From positions 1 through 64,000 of the forward strand of contig NZ_NFLU01000004.1 in assembly GCF_002161085.1 (NCBI RefSeq): a stretch of 64,000 nucleotides of DNA, in the 5' to 3' direction. The notes beneath the pieces were generated by a model. That model ran no database searches, had not been told where the DNA came from, and saw only the letters and a program-made list of their open reading frames with translations. This DNA is from Flavonifractor sp. An112 (lineage in GTDB: Bacteria > Bacillota > Clostridia > Oscillospirales > Oscillospiraceae). This document shows positions 41,625 through 51,787 of this stretch, piece by piece (within the stretch, counting starts at the first letter, position 1; each line of letters opens with the position of its first letter). A program made the translations under genes and the position numbers.

Positions 41625-42635
41625 ATGAATATTCTTGCCATTGAATCCTCCTGCGACGAGACTGCCGTGGCGGTGGTGCGGGACGGCCGCACCGTCCTGT
41701 CTGACGCCATCGCCTCCCAGGCGGATATGCACGCCATTTACGGCGGCGTGGTGCCTGAGATTGCCTCCCGCAAGCACATCGAGGCCATCGCCGGGCTGGC
41801 CGATCAGGCCCTCCTGCAGGCGGGGATCACCCGGAGCGACATCGACGCTGTGGCGGTGACCTACGCCCCCGGCCTCATCGGCGCCCTGCTGGTGGGCGTG
41901 AACTTTGCTAAGTCGGTGGCCTACGGCCTCAATGTGCCCATCATCCCGGTCCATCATGTCCGGGGCCATATCGCCGCCAACTACATCGCCCACCCCGACC
42001 TGGAGCCCCCCTTTGTGTGTCTCTGTGTCTCCGGCGGCAACACCATGATCGTGGACGTAAAGGGCTACACTGATATGGAGATCCTGGGTGCTACCCGGGA
42101 CGACGCGGCGGGGGAGTGCTTTGACAAGGTGGCCCGGGTGCTGGGCATCGGGTATCCCGGCGGGGCCCCTATGGACAAGCTGGCCCAGGGCGGCGATGAT
42201 ACCCGCTACGAGCTGCCCCGGGCCCATGTGGCGGACGCCCCTCTGGATATGTCCTTTTCTGGGCTTAAGACAGCGGTGCTCAATCTGGCCCACAACACCG
42301 CGCAGAAGGGGGAGGAGCTGGACATGAAGGGCCTGGCGGCCTCCTTTGCCGCCGCCGTTAGCGATACCCTGGTACCCCGTACCATGGAGGCGGCCAAGCG
42401 CTGCGGCTATGGCAAAATTGCTGTGGCGGGCGGCGTGGCGGCCAATTCCCGTATCCGGGCCGATCTGGAGACAGCCTGCCGTCAGTCCGGCGATCAGCTG
42501 TTCCTGCCTCCTCTGTCTCTGTGCGGGGACAACGGGGCCATGATCGGCTGTCAGGGCTACTATGAATATCTGGCGGGAAAGCGGGGCGGCATGGACCTGA
42601 ACGCCTACGCCACCCGGGACATTAAAAAAGGTTAA
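41625..42635 (+). CDS. tsaD: tRNA N6-adenosine threonylcarbamoyltransferase
   Basis: 336 aa. It transfers the threonylcarbamoyl group to A37 of ANN-reading tRNAs, with TsaB and TsaE (not in the window). Motifs: NILAIESSCDETAVAVV, the metal-site HVRGHIAANYI, CVSGGNTMIV, FSGLKTAVL and VAGGVAANSRIR. Length is normal. It lies three bases after the GNAT gene and is followed by a terminator. Confidence 0.96.
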   Translation: MNILAIESSCDETAVAVVRDGRTVLSDAIASQADMHAIYGGVVPEIASRKHIEAIAGLADQALLQAGITRSDIDAVAVTYAPGLIGALLVGVNFAKSVAYGLNVPIIPVHHVRGHIAANYIAHPDLEPPFVCLCVSGGNTMIVDVKGYTDMEILGATRDDAAGECFDKVARVLGIGYPGGAPMDKLAQGGDDTRYELPRAHVADAPLDMSFSGLKTAVLNLAHNTAQKGEELDMKGLAASFAAAVSDTLVPRTMEAAKRCGYGKIAVAGGVAANSRIRADLETACRQSGDQLFLPPLSLCGDNGAMIGCQGYYEYLAGKRGGMDLNAYATRDIKKG

Positions 42636-42648
42636 TTGGATTTGAATC

Positions 42649-42686
42649 AAAAGCGGCGGTTTTTTTGTAAAAACCGCCGCTTTTTG
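42649..42686 (+). terminator. intrinsic terminator after tsaD
   Basis: AAAAGCGGCGGTTTTT pairs with AAAAACCGCCGCTTTT across a short loop (42649-42684), ending in TTTTT. Confidence 0.9.
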
Positions 42687-42791
42687 CTGTCTTTTCTGAA
42701 AAGAGGATAGGATGGGGGAGAAAAGGGTATGCTACAGACATCATGTACAGAAACTGTAATATAATTTTAAAAATTATATTACCTTTTTGTG

Positions 42792-42821
42792 TTGACAATA
42801 TTATAAGATTGGAACTATACT
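42792..42821 (+). promoter_or_regulatory. promoter of the hemolysin III gene
   Basis: TTGACA (42792-42797) and TATACT (42816-42821), 18-nt spacer, in an AT-rich stretch unlike its surroundings. Confidence 0.85.
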
Positions 42822-42876
42822 ATAAGAGAAGAAAAGATATCTCCTATCAGCTTTGACAGAATGGCAGGTGTATGGT

Positions 42877-43626
42877 ATGAATCAGGAGAATATTTTAAGA
42901 GGCAACCCTTCCGCCCTCTATTATCATCCCAAGGCCCGTCCGGCTCGGAAGGCGAAACAAGAGCGGGACCCCTATGACGGCCTGCGGCCCTGGTCGGCCA
43001 TTACCCACGGCATAGGTGCAGCACTGGCTGCCGTGGGCACGGTGCTGTTGGTGGCCCGCTGCCTGCTGGAAGAGCTGAGCGTGTGGCATCTGGTCTCCTT
43101 CCTGATCTATGGGATCAGCATGGTGGGCCTGTATACCGCCAGCACCCTGTACCACTGCATCAATACCAGCGTGGCCGGGCGTATCGCCCTGCGGAAGTAT
43201 GACCACGCCTCCATCTATTTTCTCATCGCCGGCAGCTACACCCCTGTGTGTCTGGTAGCCCTGCGGGAAATGGGCGGTTGGGGCTGGAGCCTCTTCGGTG
43301 TGATCTGGGGGCTGGCTCTGGCGGGACTGGTGCTCACCCTGGTATGGCTCTCCGCCCCCCGCTGGCTCACCTCCGGCATCTATATCGCCATGGGCTGGCT
43401 GGCCATCATTGCTTTGGTGCCCCTGATGCAGGTGCTGCCTGGGGCGGGAATGTTCTGGGTGCTGGGTGGCGGCGTGCTCTATACCATCGGCGGTGTACTC
43501 TACGCCGTCAAGTGGCCTGGCCGCAATAACCCCAAGTTCGGCTGCCATGAGATCTTCCATGTGTTTATCCTGGCGGGCTCCCTGTTCCACTTCATGCTGA
43601 TGTATCAGGTAATCGCCGCGCTGTAA
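42877..43626 (+). CDS. hemolysin III / PAQR-family membrane protein
   Basis: 249 aa with about seven membrane helices. Family motifs: the first ITHGIGAAL, SMVGLYTASTLYHCI, KYDHASIYFLIAGSYTP and CHEIFHVFILAGSLFHF; the conserved His and Asp residues are those of the PAQR/YqfA metal site. These proteins act as membrane homeostasis factors or hydrolases. The ATG at 42877 is chosen for its AGGTG site; an in-frame upstream ATT/ATG region at 42853 gives a slightly longer form. Confidence 0.9.
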   Translation: MNQENILRGNPSALYYHPKARPARKAKQERDPYDGLRPWSAITHGIGAALAAVGTVLLVARCLLEELSVWHLVSFLIYGISMVGLYTASTLYHCINTSVAGRIALRKYDHASIYFLIAGSYTPVCLVALREMGGWGWSLFGVIWGLALAGLVLTLVWLSAPRWLTSGIYIAMGWLAIIALVPLMQVLPGAGMFWVLGGGVLYTIGGVLYAVKWPGRNNPKFGCHEIFHVFILAGSLFHFMLMYQVIAAL

Positions 43627-43633
43627 ATCAAGT

Positions 43634-43667
43634 AAAAGCCCCCCGGCTTGGCCGGGGGGCTTTCTTT
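43634..43667. terminator. bidirectional terminator between hemolysin III and gltD
   Basis: AAAGCCCCCCGGC (43635-43647) pairs with GCCGGGGGGCTTT (43651-43663), 3-nt loop, followed by CTTT. The stem is very GC-rich; it serves both convergent genes. Confidence 0.9.
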
Positions 43668-45123
43668 ATAGATTGGTGTATCCCATCAAATACTGATCTA
43701 CGTCCCGGGCGGCCTCCCGGCCCTCCCGGATGGCCCACACTACCAGGGACTGGCCCCGGCGCATATCGCCAGCGGCAAAGACGCCGGGTACGGTGGTGGC
43801 GTAACCGCCTTCCGCCATTTTGACACAGGAGCGGGGGGTACGTTCCAGCCCGAACACCTGGGGTACATAGTCCTGGGGTCCCAGGAACCCGGCGGCAATG
43901 AGGAGCAGGTCGCAGTCCAGTACCGCCTCGGTGCCAGGGATGGGCTGGTGGTCGGGACCCAGCTTGACGGTTTTCACTGCCTTCAGCTTGCCGTGCTCGT
44001 CACCCATCAATTCGGCCACAGTGGTCTCATAGACCCGGGGATCGTGGCCAAAGAGGGCGATGGCCTCCTCCTGGCCGTAATCGGTCTTGCACACCCTTGG
44101 CCACTCCGGCCAGGGGTTATTTTCTGCCCGCTGATCGGGGGCTTTGGGCATCATCTCCAGCTGGGTCACGCTGGCGCAGCCGTGGCGGATGCAGGTGCCA
44201 ACGCAGTCGTTGCCGGTGTCGCCGCCGCCTACGATGACAACGTGCTTGTCCTTGGCGGAGGGGTAGGTGCCCTCGGCCAGGTTGTGGGTCAGCAGGGAAC
44301 GGGTGGTTTCCTTCAAGAAGTCCACCGCGAACCACACACCGTCCAGCTCCCGCCCGGGGACAGCCAGATCCCGGGGCTGGGCAGCACCGCAGCACAGCAC
44401 AACTGCGTCAAAGTCCCGCCGCAGCTGCTCCGGGCTGAGGTCCTTGCCCACATCCACGCCGGTACGGAACGTGATTCCCTCAGCGGCCATCTTGTCCAGC
44501 CGCCGCTGGACCACCGGCTTTTCCAGCTTCATGTTGGGAATGCCATACATCAAGAGGCCTCCGGGCCGGTCCTCACGCTCAAAGACGGTAACGCTGTGGC
44601 CCCGGTGGTTCAGCTGATCGGCACAGGCCAGACCGGCAGGGCCGGAACCAACCACCGCCACCTTTTTACCGGTGCGGGCCTTGGGAGGACGGGGGGACAT
44701 GAGGCCCCGGTCCCAGGCGTCCTCGATGATACCCAGCTCATTATCCTTTACGGTAACCGGGTCTCCATGGAGACCGCAGGTACAGGCCGCCTCGCACAGG
44801 GCGGGGCACACCCGGCCGGTAAACTCAGGGAAGTTATTGGTCTTTAAAAGCCGCTCCAGTGCGTGGGTGAAGTTGCCGGTGTACACCAGGTCGTTCCACT
44901 CGGGGATCAGGTTGTGGAGGGGACAGCCGGACACCATGCCGTTCAGCACCGCCCCCGACTGACAGAAGGGTACGCCGCACTCCATGCACCGGGCGCCCTG
45001 CCGCCGCCGGTCGTCCCGGCCCAGCCGGGGGTGAAACTCGTTGTAGTGCTTGATGCGCTCCAGAGGGGTCTCAGAGGGATTCCCCCTGCGCTGATATTCC
45101 ATAAATCCTGTGGGTTTTCCCAT
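43666..45123 (-). CDS. gltD: glutamate synthase, small subunit
   Basis: 485 aa. It passes electrons from NAD(P)H through FAD and [4Fe-4S] clusters to GltB. The N-terminus has [24 protein letters not shown] and [13 protein letters not shown] first dinucleotide-binding domain ([15 protein letters not shown], then [14 protein letters not shown]) and a second ([15 protein letters not shown]) follow. The C-terminal FAD motif is [15 protein letters not shown]. It lies two bases after gltB, so the two are co-translated. Confidence 0.96.
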   Translation of the reverse strand: MGKPTGFMEYQRRGNPSETPLERIKHYNEFHPRLGRDDRRRQGARCMECGVPFCQSGAVLNGMVSGCPLHNLIPEWNDLVYTGNFTHALERLLKTNNFPEFTGRVCPALCEAACTCGLHGDPVTVKDNELGIIEDAWDRGLMSPRPPKARTGKKVAVVGSGPAGLACADQLNHRGHSVTVFEREDRPGGLLMYGIPNMKLEKPVVQRRLDKMAAEGITFRTGVDVGKDLSPEQLRRDFDAVVLCCGAAQPRDLAVPGRELDGVWFAVDFLKETTRSLLTHNLAEGTYPSAKDKHVVIVGGGDTGNDCVGTCIRHGCASVTQLEMMPKAPDQRAENNPWPEWPRVCKTDYGQEEAIALFGHDPRVYETTVAELMGDEHGKLKAVKTVKLGPDHQPIPGTEAVLDCDLLLIAAGFLGPQDYVPQVFGLERTPRSCVKMAEGGYATTVPGVFAAGDMRRGQSLVVWAIREGREAARDVDQYLMGYTNL

Positions 45124-45125
45124 GG

Positions 45126-48100
45126 TTATTCCCCCTTCTGGTGGGTGTTGACGTAGAAGGCCTCTACCTGGGCCTCCTCCCGGCTCATGCCCTTCTCCTC
45201 ATACTGGGCGATGGTACGCAGCATCCGGTCGTAGTCGTGGGGCAGGATCTTCTTGAACAGAGGCAGATAATCCTCAAAGTGAGCCAAAATACAGCTTGCC
45301 TTGGCCGAGCCGGTGGCGTCGGCGTGGGCCTGGATCAGCTCCCGCAGCTCGGCGGCGTCGTGCTTCTCCGTGACCGGCTCCATGGATACCAGAGCCTTGT
45401 TGAGCCGCAGGTACAGGTCCCGGTGCTCATCCAGTACATAGGCCACGCCGCCGCTCATACCGGCGGCAAAGTTCTTGCCGGTGGGACCCAGCACCACCAC
45501 CCGGCCGCCGGTCATATACTCGCAGCCGTGGTCGCCCACGCCCTCCACCACGGCGGTGGCGCCCGAGTTGCGGACACAGAAACGCTCGCCCGCCACGCCG
45601 TTCAGGTAGGCCTGGCCGCTGGTGGCGCCGTAGAGGGCTACGTTGCCTACCAGGATGTTTTTCGCGGGATCAAAGGTGCTGTCCTTGGGGGGATAGACCA
45701 CCAGACGGCCGCCGGAGAGGCCCTTGCCCAGGTAGTCGTTGGCGTCGCCCTCCAGCTCCAGAGTCAGGCCCTTGGGCAGGAAAGCGCCGAAGGACTGGCC
45801 GCCGCCGCCGGTGCACTTGACCGTAAAGGTGCCGCCGGGCAGGCTGTCGCCGTGGAGACGGGTAATGTCGGAGCCCAGAATGGTGCCCACCGCCCGGTCG
45901 GTGGAGGAGACCGCCACTTCCAGACGCTTGGGAGCGCCCTGGGCCAGGGCGCTGCCCAGTCTGCGCTCCAGCACCTTCAGGTCCACGGTGTCCTCCAGAT
46001 GGAAGTCGTAGACGTCGGCGGGATCGAAGTGGGCCTTTTCCGCGCCTACATAGGGGTTGTCCAGAATGGCGGACAGGTCCACCGTGGCGGCCCGGTCATT
46101 GACTGCCGGGGTGCGGACGGCCAGAAGGTCGGTGCGGCCCACCAGCTCCTCCACGGTGTGCACACCCAGCTTGGCCATATGCTCCCGCAGTTCCTGGGCG
46201 ATGAAGCGCATAAAGTTGACCACATATTCCGGCTTGCCGGCAAAGCGCTTACGCAGCTCAGGGTTTTGGGTGGCAACGCCCACAGGGCAGGTGTCCAGAT
46301 TGCACACCCGCATCATGACGCACCCCATGGTCACCAGGGGGGCGGTGGCAAAGCCGAACTCCTCGGCGCCCAGCATACAGGCAATGGCCACATCCCGGCC
46401 GCTCATCAGCTTGCCGTCGGTCTCCACCACCACCCGGGACCGCAGTCCGTTCTGGATCAGGGTCTGATGGGTTTCCGCCAGGCCCAGCTCCCAGGGCAGA
46501 CCGGCGTTGTGGATGGAGGTGCGGGGGGCGGCGCCGGTGCCGCCGTCATAGCCGGACACCAGTACCACCTGAGCGCCGGCCTTGGCCACGCCGGCGGCGA
46601 TGGTGCCCACGCCTGCCTCGCTGACCAGCTTCACCGAGATGCGGGCCTGACGGTTGGCGCACTTCAGGTCGTAGATCAGCTGGGCCAGGTCCTCAATGGA
46701 GTAGATGTCGTGGTGGGGCGGGGGAGAAATCAGGGTGACGCCGGGGGTGGAGTGACGGCACCGGGCAATCCAGGGATATACCTTACCTGCAGGCAGATGG
46801 CCGCCCTCACCGGGCTTGGCGCCCTGCGCCATCTTGATCTGGATCTCCTTGGCGGATACCAGATATTCACTGGTGACGCCGAATCGGCCGGAAGCCACCT
46901 GCTTGATGGCGGAGTTGCGGGCGGGATCTTTCAGCCGGTCGGGTTCCTCGCCGCCCTCACCGGAATTGGATTTGCCGCCCAGCAGATTCATGGCCTGGGC
47001 CAGACACTCGTGGGCTTCCCGGGAGATGGAGCCGTAGCTCATGGCGCCGGTCTTGAAGCGCTTGACAATGGAGTCCACACTCTCCACCTGGTCCAGGGGC
47101 AGGGGAGTGTCGGCGTACTTCATGTCCAGCAGGCCGCGGAGGGTGTGGGGACTGGTTTCGTCGTCCACCTGGGCGGTGTATTGCTTGAACAGATCGTAGT
47201 CCCCCCGGCGGGTGGCCTGCTGGAGCAGGTGGATGGTCTGGGGATTGTACATATGGTCCTCACCGCCGGACCGGGCCTTGTGGGCGCCCAGAGAGTCCAG
47301 GGTAGGATCGGCCCCCAGCCCCAGCGGGTCATAGGCCTTGGAGTGGTTGCGGTCCACCATGGCGGCGATCTCGGTCAGGCCGATGCCGCCCACCCGGGAG
47401 ACGGTATTGGTGAAGTATTTGTCAATGACCGTCTTGTTGATGCCGATGGCCTCAAAGATCTGGGCGGATTGATAGGACTGGAGGGTGGAAATGCCCATCT
47501 TGGAGGCGATCTTTACGATGCCGTGGAGAATGGCGGCGTTGTAGTCGGCCACGGCGGTGTGGTAGTCCTTGTCCAGCAGACCCTCCTCGATGAGCTCCAC
47601 GATGGTTTCCTCAGCCAGGTAGGGGTTGATGGCACGGGCGCCGTAACCCAGCAGGGTGGCGAAGTGGTGGACATCCCGGGGCTCGGCGGACTCCAGCAGG
47701 ATGGAGACGGCGGTGCGCTTTTTGGTGCGGATCAGGTGCTGCTCCATGGCGGATACTGCCAGCAGGGAGGGGATGGCCACATGGTTCTCATCCACACCCC
47801 GGTCGGAGAGAATAATGATGTTGGCGCCCTTTCGCCAGGCGCGGTCCACTGCCAGCGCCAGATGGTCCAGGGCTCGGTCCAAGGGGGTGTTCTTATAGTA
47901 GAGAATGGACACCGTTTCCACCTGGAAGCCGGGCTGGTTCATGGCCTTGATTTTCATCATATCGGTGGAGGTGAGGATGGGGTTGTGGATCTGAAGTACC
48001 CGGCAGTTATCCGCCGTTTCAGAGAGCAGATTGCCGTCGTCGCCCACATAGACAGTGGTGTCGGTGACGATCTCCTCACGAATGGCGTCGATAGGCGGGT

Positions 48101-49664
48101 TGGTCACCTGGGCAAAGAGCTGCTTGAAGTAGCTGAACAGGGGCTGATCCTTGTGGTCCAGCACCGCCAGAGGAATGTCGGTGCCCATGGCGGCAGTAGG
48201 CTCGGCACCGGTGCGGGCCATGGGGAGGATGGTGTTGCGCACATCCTCATAGGTGTAGCCAAAGGCCTTCTGGAGGCGGTGAAGCCCTTCTCTGGTGTGG
48301 CGCTCTACTCGGCGGTTGGGAATGGGCAGATCCTTTAAATGAAGCAGGTTGCGGTCTAGCCACTCGCCGTAGGGCTGCCGGGCGGCATAGGATTCCTTCA
48401 GCTCGTCGTCGCCGATGATGCGGCCCTGGGTGGTGTCCACCAGCAGCATCCGACCGGGCTGGAGCCGGGATTTCTCCACGATCTGCTCCGCCGGGATATC
48501 CAGTACGCCCACCTCGGAGGAGAGGATGAGCCGCCTGTCCCGGGTGACATAATACCGGGAAGGCCGCAGGCCGTTGCGGTCCAGCACCGCCCCTACCACG
48601 TCGCCGTCGGAGAAGAGGATGGAGGCCGGGCCGTCCCAGGGCTCCATCAGGGTGGCGTAATATTGGTACAGATCCCGCTTGGACCGGGAGATGGCCTTGT
48701 CCTCCATCCAGGGCTCCGGGATACAGGCCATAACGGCCAGAGGCAGGTCCATGCCCGCCATCATGAGGAACTCCAGGGTGTTGTCCAGCATGGCGGAGTC
48801 GGAGCCGTTGACATTGACCACCGGCAGCACCTTGTCCATCTGATCATCCAGCAGGGGAGAGGACATAGTCTCCTCCCGGGCCAGCATCCGGTCCACGTTG
48901 CCGCGAATGGTGTTGATTTCGCCGTTGTGGGCCATGAGCCGGTTGGGGTGGGCCCGCTCCCAGGAGGGATTGGTGTTGGTGGAGAATCGGGAGTGAACCA
49001 GGGCAATGGCGGACTGGTAGTCCTTGCTCTGCAGGTCGGGATAGAACTTCCGCAGCTGGTCCACCAGGAACATTCCTTTATAAACAATGGTGCGGCTGGA
49101 CAGGGAGGGCACATAGGTGTTGTCGTTGGACTGCTCAAACACCCGGCGGGCGATATAGAGCTTCCGGTCGAAAGGCAGGCCCTGTTCAGTGTCTGTCGGG
49201 CGGGCCACAAAGGCCTGCTGGATGACAGGCATCTTGTCCCGGGCCTTTTGCCCCAGGATCTCGGGGCACACCGGTACGTCCCGCCAGCCCAGGAAGGTGA
49301 GGCCCTCCTTCTCGGCGATGACCTCGAACATCTTTCTGGCCTGCCCCCGCTTCAGGGTATCCTGGGGGAAGAAAAACATACCAACGCCGTAATCCCGGGG
49401 ACCGGGCAGCTGGATGCCTGCTGCCTGGGCAGCCTTGGAGAAAAAGCGGTGGGAGATCTGGACCAAAATGCCCACGCCGTCGCCGGTCTTGCCTTCGGCG
49501 TCCTTGCCAGCACGGTGTTCCAGCTTCTCCACAATTTTCAGTGCGTCGTCCACTGTCTGGTGGCTGGGTTTGCCCTGGATGTCCACCACGGCCCCAATAC
49601 CGCAGCTGTCGTGTTCAAAGGCGGGGTGATAGAGTCCCCGGGGCGGATAGCCTTCTGTTTTCAT
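45126..49664 (-). CDS. gltB: glutamate synthase, large subunit
   Basis: 1512 aa. It makes two glutamates from glutamine and 2-oxoglutarate. The class II glutamine amidotransferase domain comes first with Cys in HDSCGIGAVV (about residue 21). The central domain follows, then the FMN/[3Fe-4S] synthase domain with LVSGYDGGTGAAPRTS, CMMRVCNLDTCPVGVATQ and GAKPGEGGHLPAGKV. A beta-helix GXGXG domain ends the protein (LNGVAGERFCVRNSGATAVVEG, GCEYMTGGRVVVLG). Length is normal. A terminator with a hexaloop hairpin lies upstream. Confidence 0.97.
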   Translation of the reverse strand: MKTEGYPPRGLYHPAFEHDSCGIGAVVDIQGKPSHQTVDDALKIVEKLEHRAGKDAEGKTGDGVGILVQISHRFFSKAAQAAGIQLPGPRDYGVGMFFFPQDTLKRGQARKMFEVIAEKEGLTFLGWRDVPVCPEILGQKARDKMPVIQQAFVARPTDTEQGLPFDRKLYIARRVFEQSNDNTYVPSLSSRTIVYKGMFLVDQLRKFYPDLQSKDYQSAIALVHSRFSTNTNPSWERAHPNRLMAHNGEINTIRGNVDRMLAREETMSSPLLDDQMDKVLPVVNVNGSDSAMLDNTLEFLMMAGMDLPLAVMACIPEPWMEDKAISRSKRDLYQYYATLMEPWDGPASILFSDGDVVGAVLDRNGLRPSRYYVTRDRRLILSSEVGVLDIPAEQIVEKSRLQPGRMLLVDTTQGRIIGDDELKESYAARQPYGEWLDRNLLHLKDLPIPNRRVERHTREGLHRLQKAFGYTYEDVRNTILPMARTGAEPTAAMGTDIPLAVLDHKDQPLFSYFKQLFAQVTNPPIDAIREEIVTDTTVYVGDDGNLLSETADNCRVLQIHNPILTSTDMMKIKAMNQPGFQVETVSILYYKNTPLDRALDHLALAVDRAWRKGANIIILSDRGVDENHVAIPSLLAVSAMEQHLIRTKKRTAVSILLESAEPRDVHHFATLLGYGARAINPYLAEETIVELIEEGLLDKDYHTAVADYNAAILHGIVKIASKMGISTLQSYQSAQIFEAIGINKTVIDKYFTNTVSRVGGIGLTEIAAMVDRNHSKAYDPLGLGADPTLDSLGAHKARSGGEDHMYNPQTIHLLQQATRRGDYDLFKQYTAQVDDETSPHTLRGLLDMKYADTPLPLDQVESVDSIVKRFKTGAMSYGSISREAHECLAQAMNLLGGKSNSGEGGEEPDRLKDPARNSAIKQVASGRFGVTSEYLVSAKEIQIKMAQGAKPGEGGHLPAGKVYPWIARCRHSTPGVTLISPPPHHDIYSIEDLAQLIYDLKCANRQARISVKLVSEAGVGTIAAGVAKAGAQVVLVSGYDGGTGAAPRTSIHNAGLPWELGLAETHQTLIQNGLRSRVVVETDGKLMSGRDVAIACMLGAEEFGFATAPLVTMGCVMMRVCNLDTCPVGVATQNPELRKRFAGKPEYVVNFMRFIAQELREHMAKLGVHTVEELVGRTDLLAVRTPAVNDRAATVDLSAILDNPYVGAEKAHFDPADVYDFHLEDTVDLKVLERRLGSALAQGAPKRLEVAVSSTDRAVGTILGSDITRLHGDSLPGGTFTVKCTGGGGQSFGAFLPKGLTLELEGDANDYLGKGLSGGRLVVYPPKDSTFDPAKNILVGNVALYGATSGQAYLNGVAGERFCVRNSGATAVVEGVGDHGCEYMTGGRVVVLGPTGKNFAAGMSGGVAYVLDEHRDLYLRLNKALVSMEPVTEKHDAAELRELIQAHADATGSAKASCILAHFEDYLPLFKKILPHDYDRMLRTIAQYEEKGMSREEAQVEAFYVNTHQKGE

Positions 49665-49709
49665 GGTTCATTCCCCTTTCCGGGTGAGTTTGGGCAGTGG
49701 GACGGTAGT

Positions 49710-49761
49710 AAAAAACGGCGGCAGTACGTCCCCGACTGCCGCCGTGAGACTGCATTGTCTC
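49710..49761 (-). promoter_or_regulatory. ANTAR-type attenuator upstream of gltB
   Basis: On the minus strand GAGAC-AATGCA-GTCTC (49761-49746) is a 5-bp hairpin with a hexaloop having A at position 1 and G at 4, as ANTAR protein targets do. Immediately after it, ACGGCGGCAGT (49745-49735) pairs with ACTGCCGCCGT (49725-49715) and runs into TTTTTT, an intrinsic terminator. It lies between the ANTAR gene and gltB. A second hexaloop hairpin of the usual tandem pair was not found. Confidence 0.7.
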
Positions 49762-49778
49762 GTCCTGTTTAGTTTGCC

Positions 49779-50315
49779 CTATTCTGCGCTGTCCAGTACC
49801 ATTTGGGCAGTCTGAAGCAATTTTGTACCGTTGTCCATACTGGACTTCTGTAAAAAGCGGTGGGCCTGCTCTTCTGTCATGCCGTTGCGGTCCATCAGCA
49901 GGGCCTTGGCCTGCTGAATGACTTCCAGCTCCTCCGGGGAGCGGCGGGGCCGCAGGGCCCGCTCCAGCCGCCGCCCCATCTGGAGAAGCATCCGCACCGA
50001 TGCGGTCAGGTCCCCTTTGGATACCGGGGCGGGCAGCTGGAAGAGATCGTCGTTCTGCAGCAGGTCCAGCAGGTTCTGGGAGGCCAGAACCAGGACGGCA
50101 CAGGAGGAGGGCAGATCGCCTGCCAGAGCCTCCACGCTCTGATCAGCCAGCTTGAAGCCGCAGATCACTGCGGTGATGTGGAGTTTATTTGCCGTGCGGC
50201 GGACCTGGTCGGCAGTCTTGCAGAGAATACAGGAGGCCGTGCCTGAGGTCTCCAGGATCTCCTTGATGCGGCTTGCGCTTTTGGTATTTTCAAAGGCAAC
50301 GATCACCTGTTCCAT
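49779..50315 (-). CDS. ANTAR-domain RNA-binding antiterminator
   Basis: 178 aa. The N-terminal ~120 residues look like a degenerate receiver: VIVAFENTKSASRIKEIL with no conserved phosphoacceptor Asp pattern. The C-terminal ~60 residues form an ANTAR domain (LEVIQQAKALLMDRNGMTEEQAHRFLQKSSMDNG). ANTAR proteins bind paired RNA hairpins and prevent intrinsic termination. It lies between glnA and gltB. This matches the glnA-nitR-glt arrangement known from clostridia, in which the antiterminator controls nitrogen genes. How this one senses nitrogen is unknown. Confidence 0.93.
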   Translation of the reverse strand: MEQVIVAFENTKSASRIKEILETSGTASCILCKTADQVRRTANKLHITAVICGFKLADQSVEALAGDLPSSCAVLVLASQNLLDLLQNDDLFQLPAPVSKGDLTASVRMLLQMGRRLERALRPRRSPEELEVIQQAKALLMDRNGMTEEQAHRFLQKSSMDNGTKLLQTAQMVLDSAE

Positions 50316-50356
50316 GGATCATCACTCCCAACTGTGAGGAGGGTGTTGCTGAGAAA

Positions 50357-51688
50357 TCAATAGTTGATGATGTACTTCTCCCGCTCCCAGGAGGATACAC
50401 GGGTGCGGTACTCATCCCATTCGGCTTCCTTGCCGGCCAGATAGTTGCTGGTAATGTGCTCGCCCAGAGTGTCCATAATGAGGGAGTCGGCCTTCATAGC
50501 CTGGATGGCCTCCTCCAGGGAGCCGGGCAGGGAGTCGATGCCGTGGGCCTCGCGGGTGGCCTGATCCATCACAAAGATGTTCTCAGTGACCTCCGCCGGG
50601 GGAACCATGCCCTTCTCGATGCCGTCCAGACCGGCGGCCAGGCAGACGGCCAACTCCAGGTAGGGGTTGCAGGCCGGGTCGGGGGAGCGGAGCTCCACAC
50701 GGGTGGACTGGCCGCGGGAGGCGGGGATGCGGATGAGGGCGGAGCGGTTGGAGGCGGACCAGGCCAGGTAGCAGGGAGCCTCGTAGCCGGGCACCAGACG
50801 CTTGTAAGAGTTGACCAGAGGGTTGGTCACGGCGGCCATGCCCTTCACGTGGGCCAGCAGACCGGCGATGAAGGAGTAGGCTTCCTTGGACAGGCCCCGC
50901 TCGTCACTGGGATCGTAGAATGCGTTCTTGCCGCCCCGGAACAGGGACATATTGGTGTGCATTCCCGAGCCGTTGATGCCGAAGATGGGCTTTGGCATAA
51001 AGGTGGCGTGAAGGCCGTTCTTCTGGGCCAGGGTCTTGACCGCCAGCTTGAAGGTCATGATGTTGTCGGCAGCGTGAAGGGCTTCCTCGTACTTGAAGTC
51101 GATCTCGTGCTGACCTGCGGCCACTTCGTGGTGGCTGGCCTCGATCTCGAAGCCCATCTGCTCCAGGGCCATACAGATCTCCCGGCGGGTGCCCTCGCCG
51201 TGATCCAGGGGGCCCAGATCGAAGTAGCCCGCCTCATCGTTGGTCTTGGTGGTAGGACGCCCCTCGTCGTCGGTCTGGAACAGGAAGAACTCGGCCTCGG
51301 GGCCTACGTTAAAGGCATCGTAGCCCATGTCCTTTGCCCGCTGGAGGACCCGCTTCAGGGTGCCTCGGGGGTCGCCCACAAAGGGGGTGCCGTCGGGGTT
51401 GTGGACGTCGCAGATCAGACGGGCTACCTTGCCGTGGCTGGGCCGCCAGGGGAAGACCACGAAGGAGTTCAGATCAGGATAGAGATACTGGTCAGACTCG
51501 TCGATACGGACGAAACCCTCGATGGAGGAACCGTCGAACATGATTTGATTGTTGACCGCCTTCTCAATCTGGGAGGCGGTGATGGCCACATTCTTCAGCT
51601 GACCGAAAATGTCGGTGAACTGGAGGCGGATAAATTCAATATCCTCCTCATGGACGATGCGGATGATATCTTCCTTGGTGTACGACAT
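50357..51688 (-). CDS. glnA: glutamine synthetase type I
   Basis: 443 aa. It makes glutamine from glutamate, ammonia and ATP. Motifs: [16 protein letters not shown], the ATP-site [37 protein letters not shown] and the C-terminal [21 protein letters not shown]. The length fits the short GSI-alpha type (about 440 aa) rather than the adenylylated long type. ATG at 51688 has AAAGGAGA upstream; an upstream in-frame ATG lies inside the attenuator. It heads the glnA-ANTAR-gltBD array. Confidence 0.97.
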   Translation of the reverse strand: MSYTKEDIIRIVHEEDIEFIRLQFTDIFGQLKNVAITASQIEKAVNNQIMFDGSSIEGFVRIDESDQYLYPDLNSFVVFPWRPSHGKVARLICDVHNPDGTPFVGDPRGTLKRVLQRAKDMGYDAFNVGPEAEFFLFQTDDEGRPTTKTNDEAGYFDLGPLDHGEGTRREICMALEQMGFEIEASHHEVAAGQHEIDFKYEEALHAADNIMTFKLAVKTLAQKNGLHATFMPKPIFGINGSGMHTNMSLFRGGKNAFYDPSDERGLSKEAYSFIAGLLAHVKGMAAVTNPLVNSYKRLVPGYEAPCYLAWSASNRSALIRIPASRGQSTRVELRSPDPACNPYLELAVCLAAGLDGIEKGMVPPAEVTENIFVMDQATREAHGIDSLPGSLEEAIQAMKADSLIMDTLGEHITSNYLAGKEAEWDEYRTRVSSWEREKYIINY

Positions 51689-51719
51689 TGCAGGTATCTC
51701 CTTTCCTTCTTTCATAATG

Positions 51720-51772
51720 AAAGAAAAAGAAGAAGGCGCTCCCACCCTGGCCGGGTTGGAACGCCTTCGTTC
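51720..51772 (-). terminator. leader terminator/attenuator of glnA with hexaloop hairpin
   Basis: On the minus strand GAAGGCGTTCCAACCC (51768-51753) pairs with GGGTGGGAGCGCCTTC (51747-51732), with one mismatch, and TTCTTTTTCTTT follows. A mutually exclusive hairpin GAAC-GAAGGC-GTTC (51772-51759) can form within its 5' arm. Both lie a few bases after the transcription start, so the transcript would pass through the terminator first. Confidence 0.75.
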
Positions 51773-51787
51773 TCAACTGATGGTGTA

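Noticed and set aside
45141-48338. A 1065-codon open frame on the plus strand opposite gltB
   Set aside because: It has no similarity to known proteins and a composition rich in Gly, Gln, His and Val. It mirrors the third-position GC bias of gltB, whose own frame is complete and conserved.
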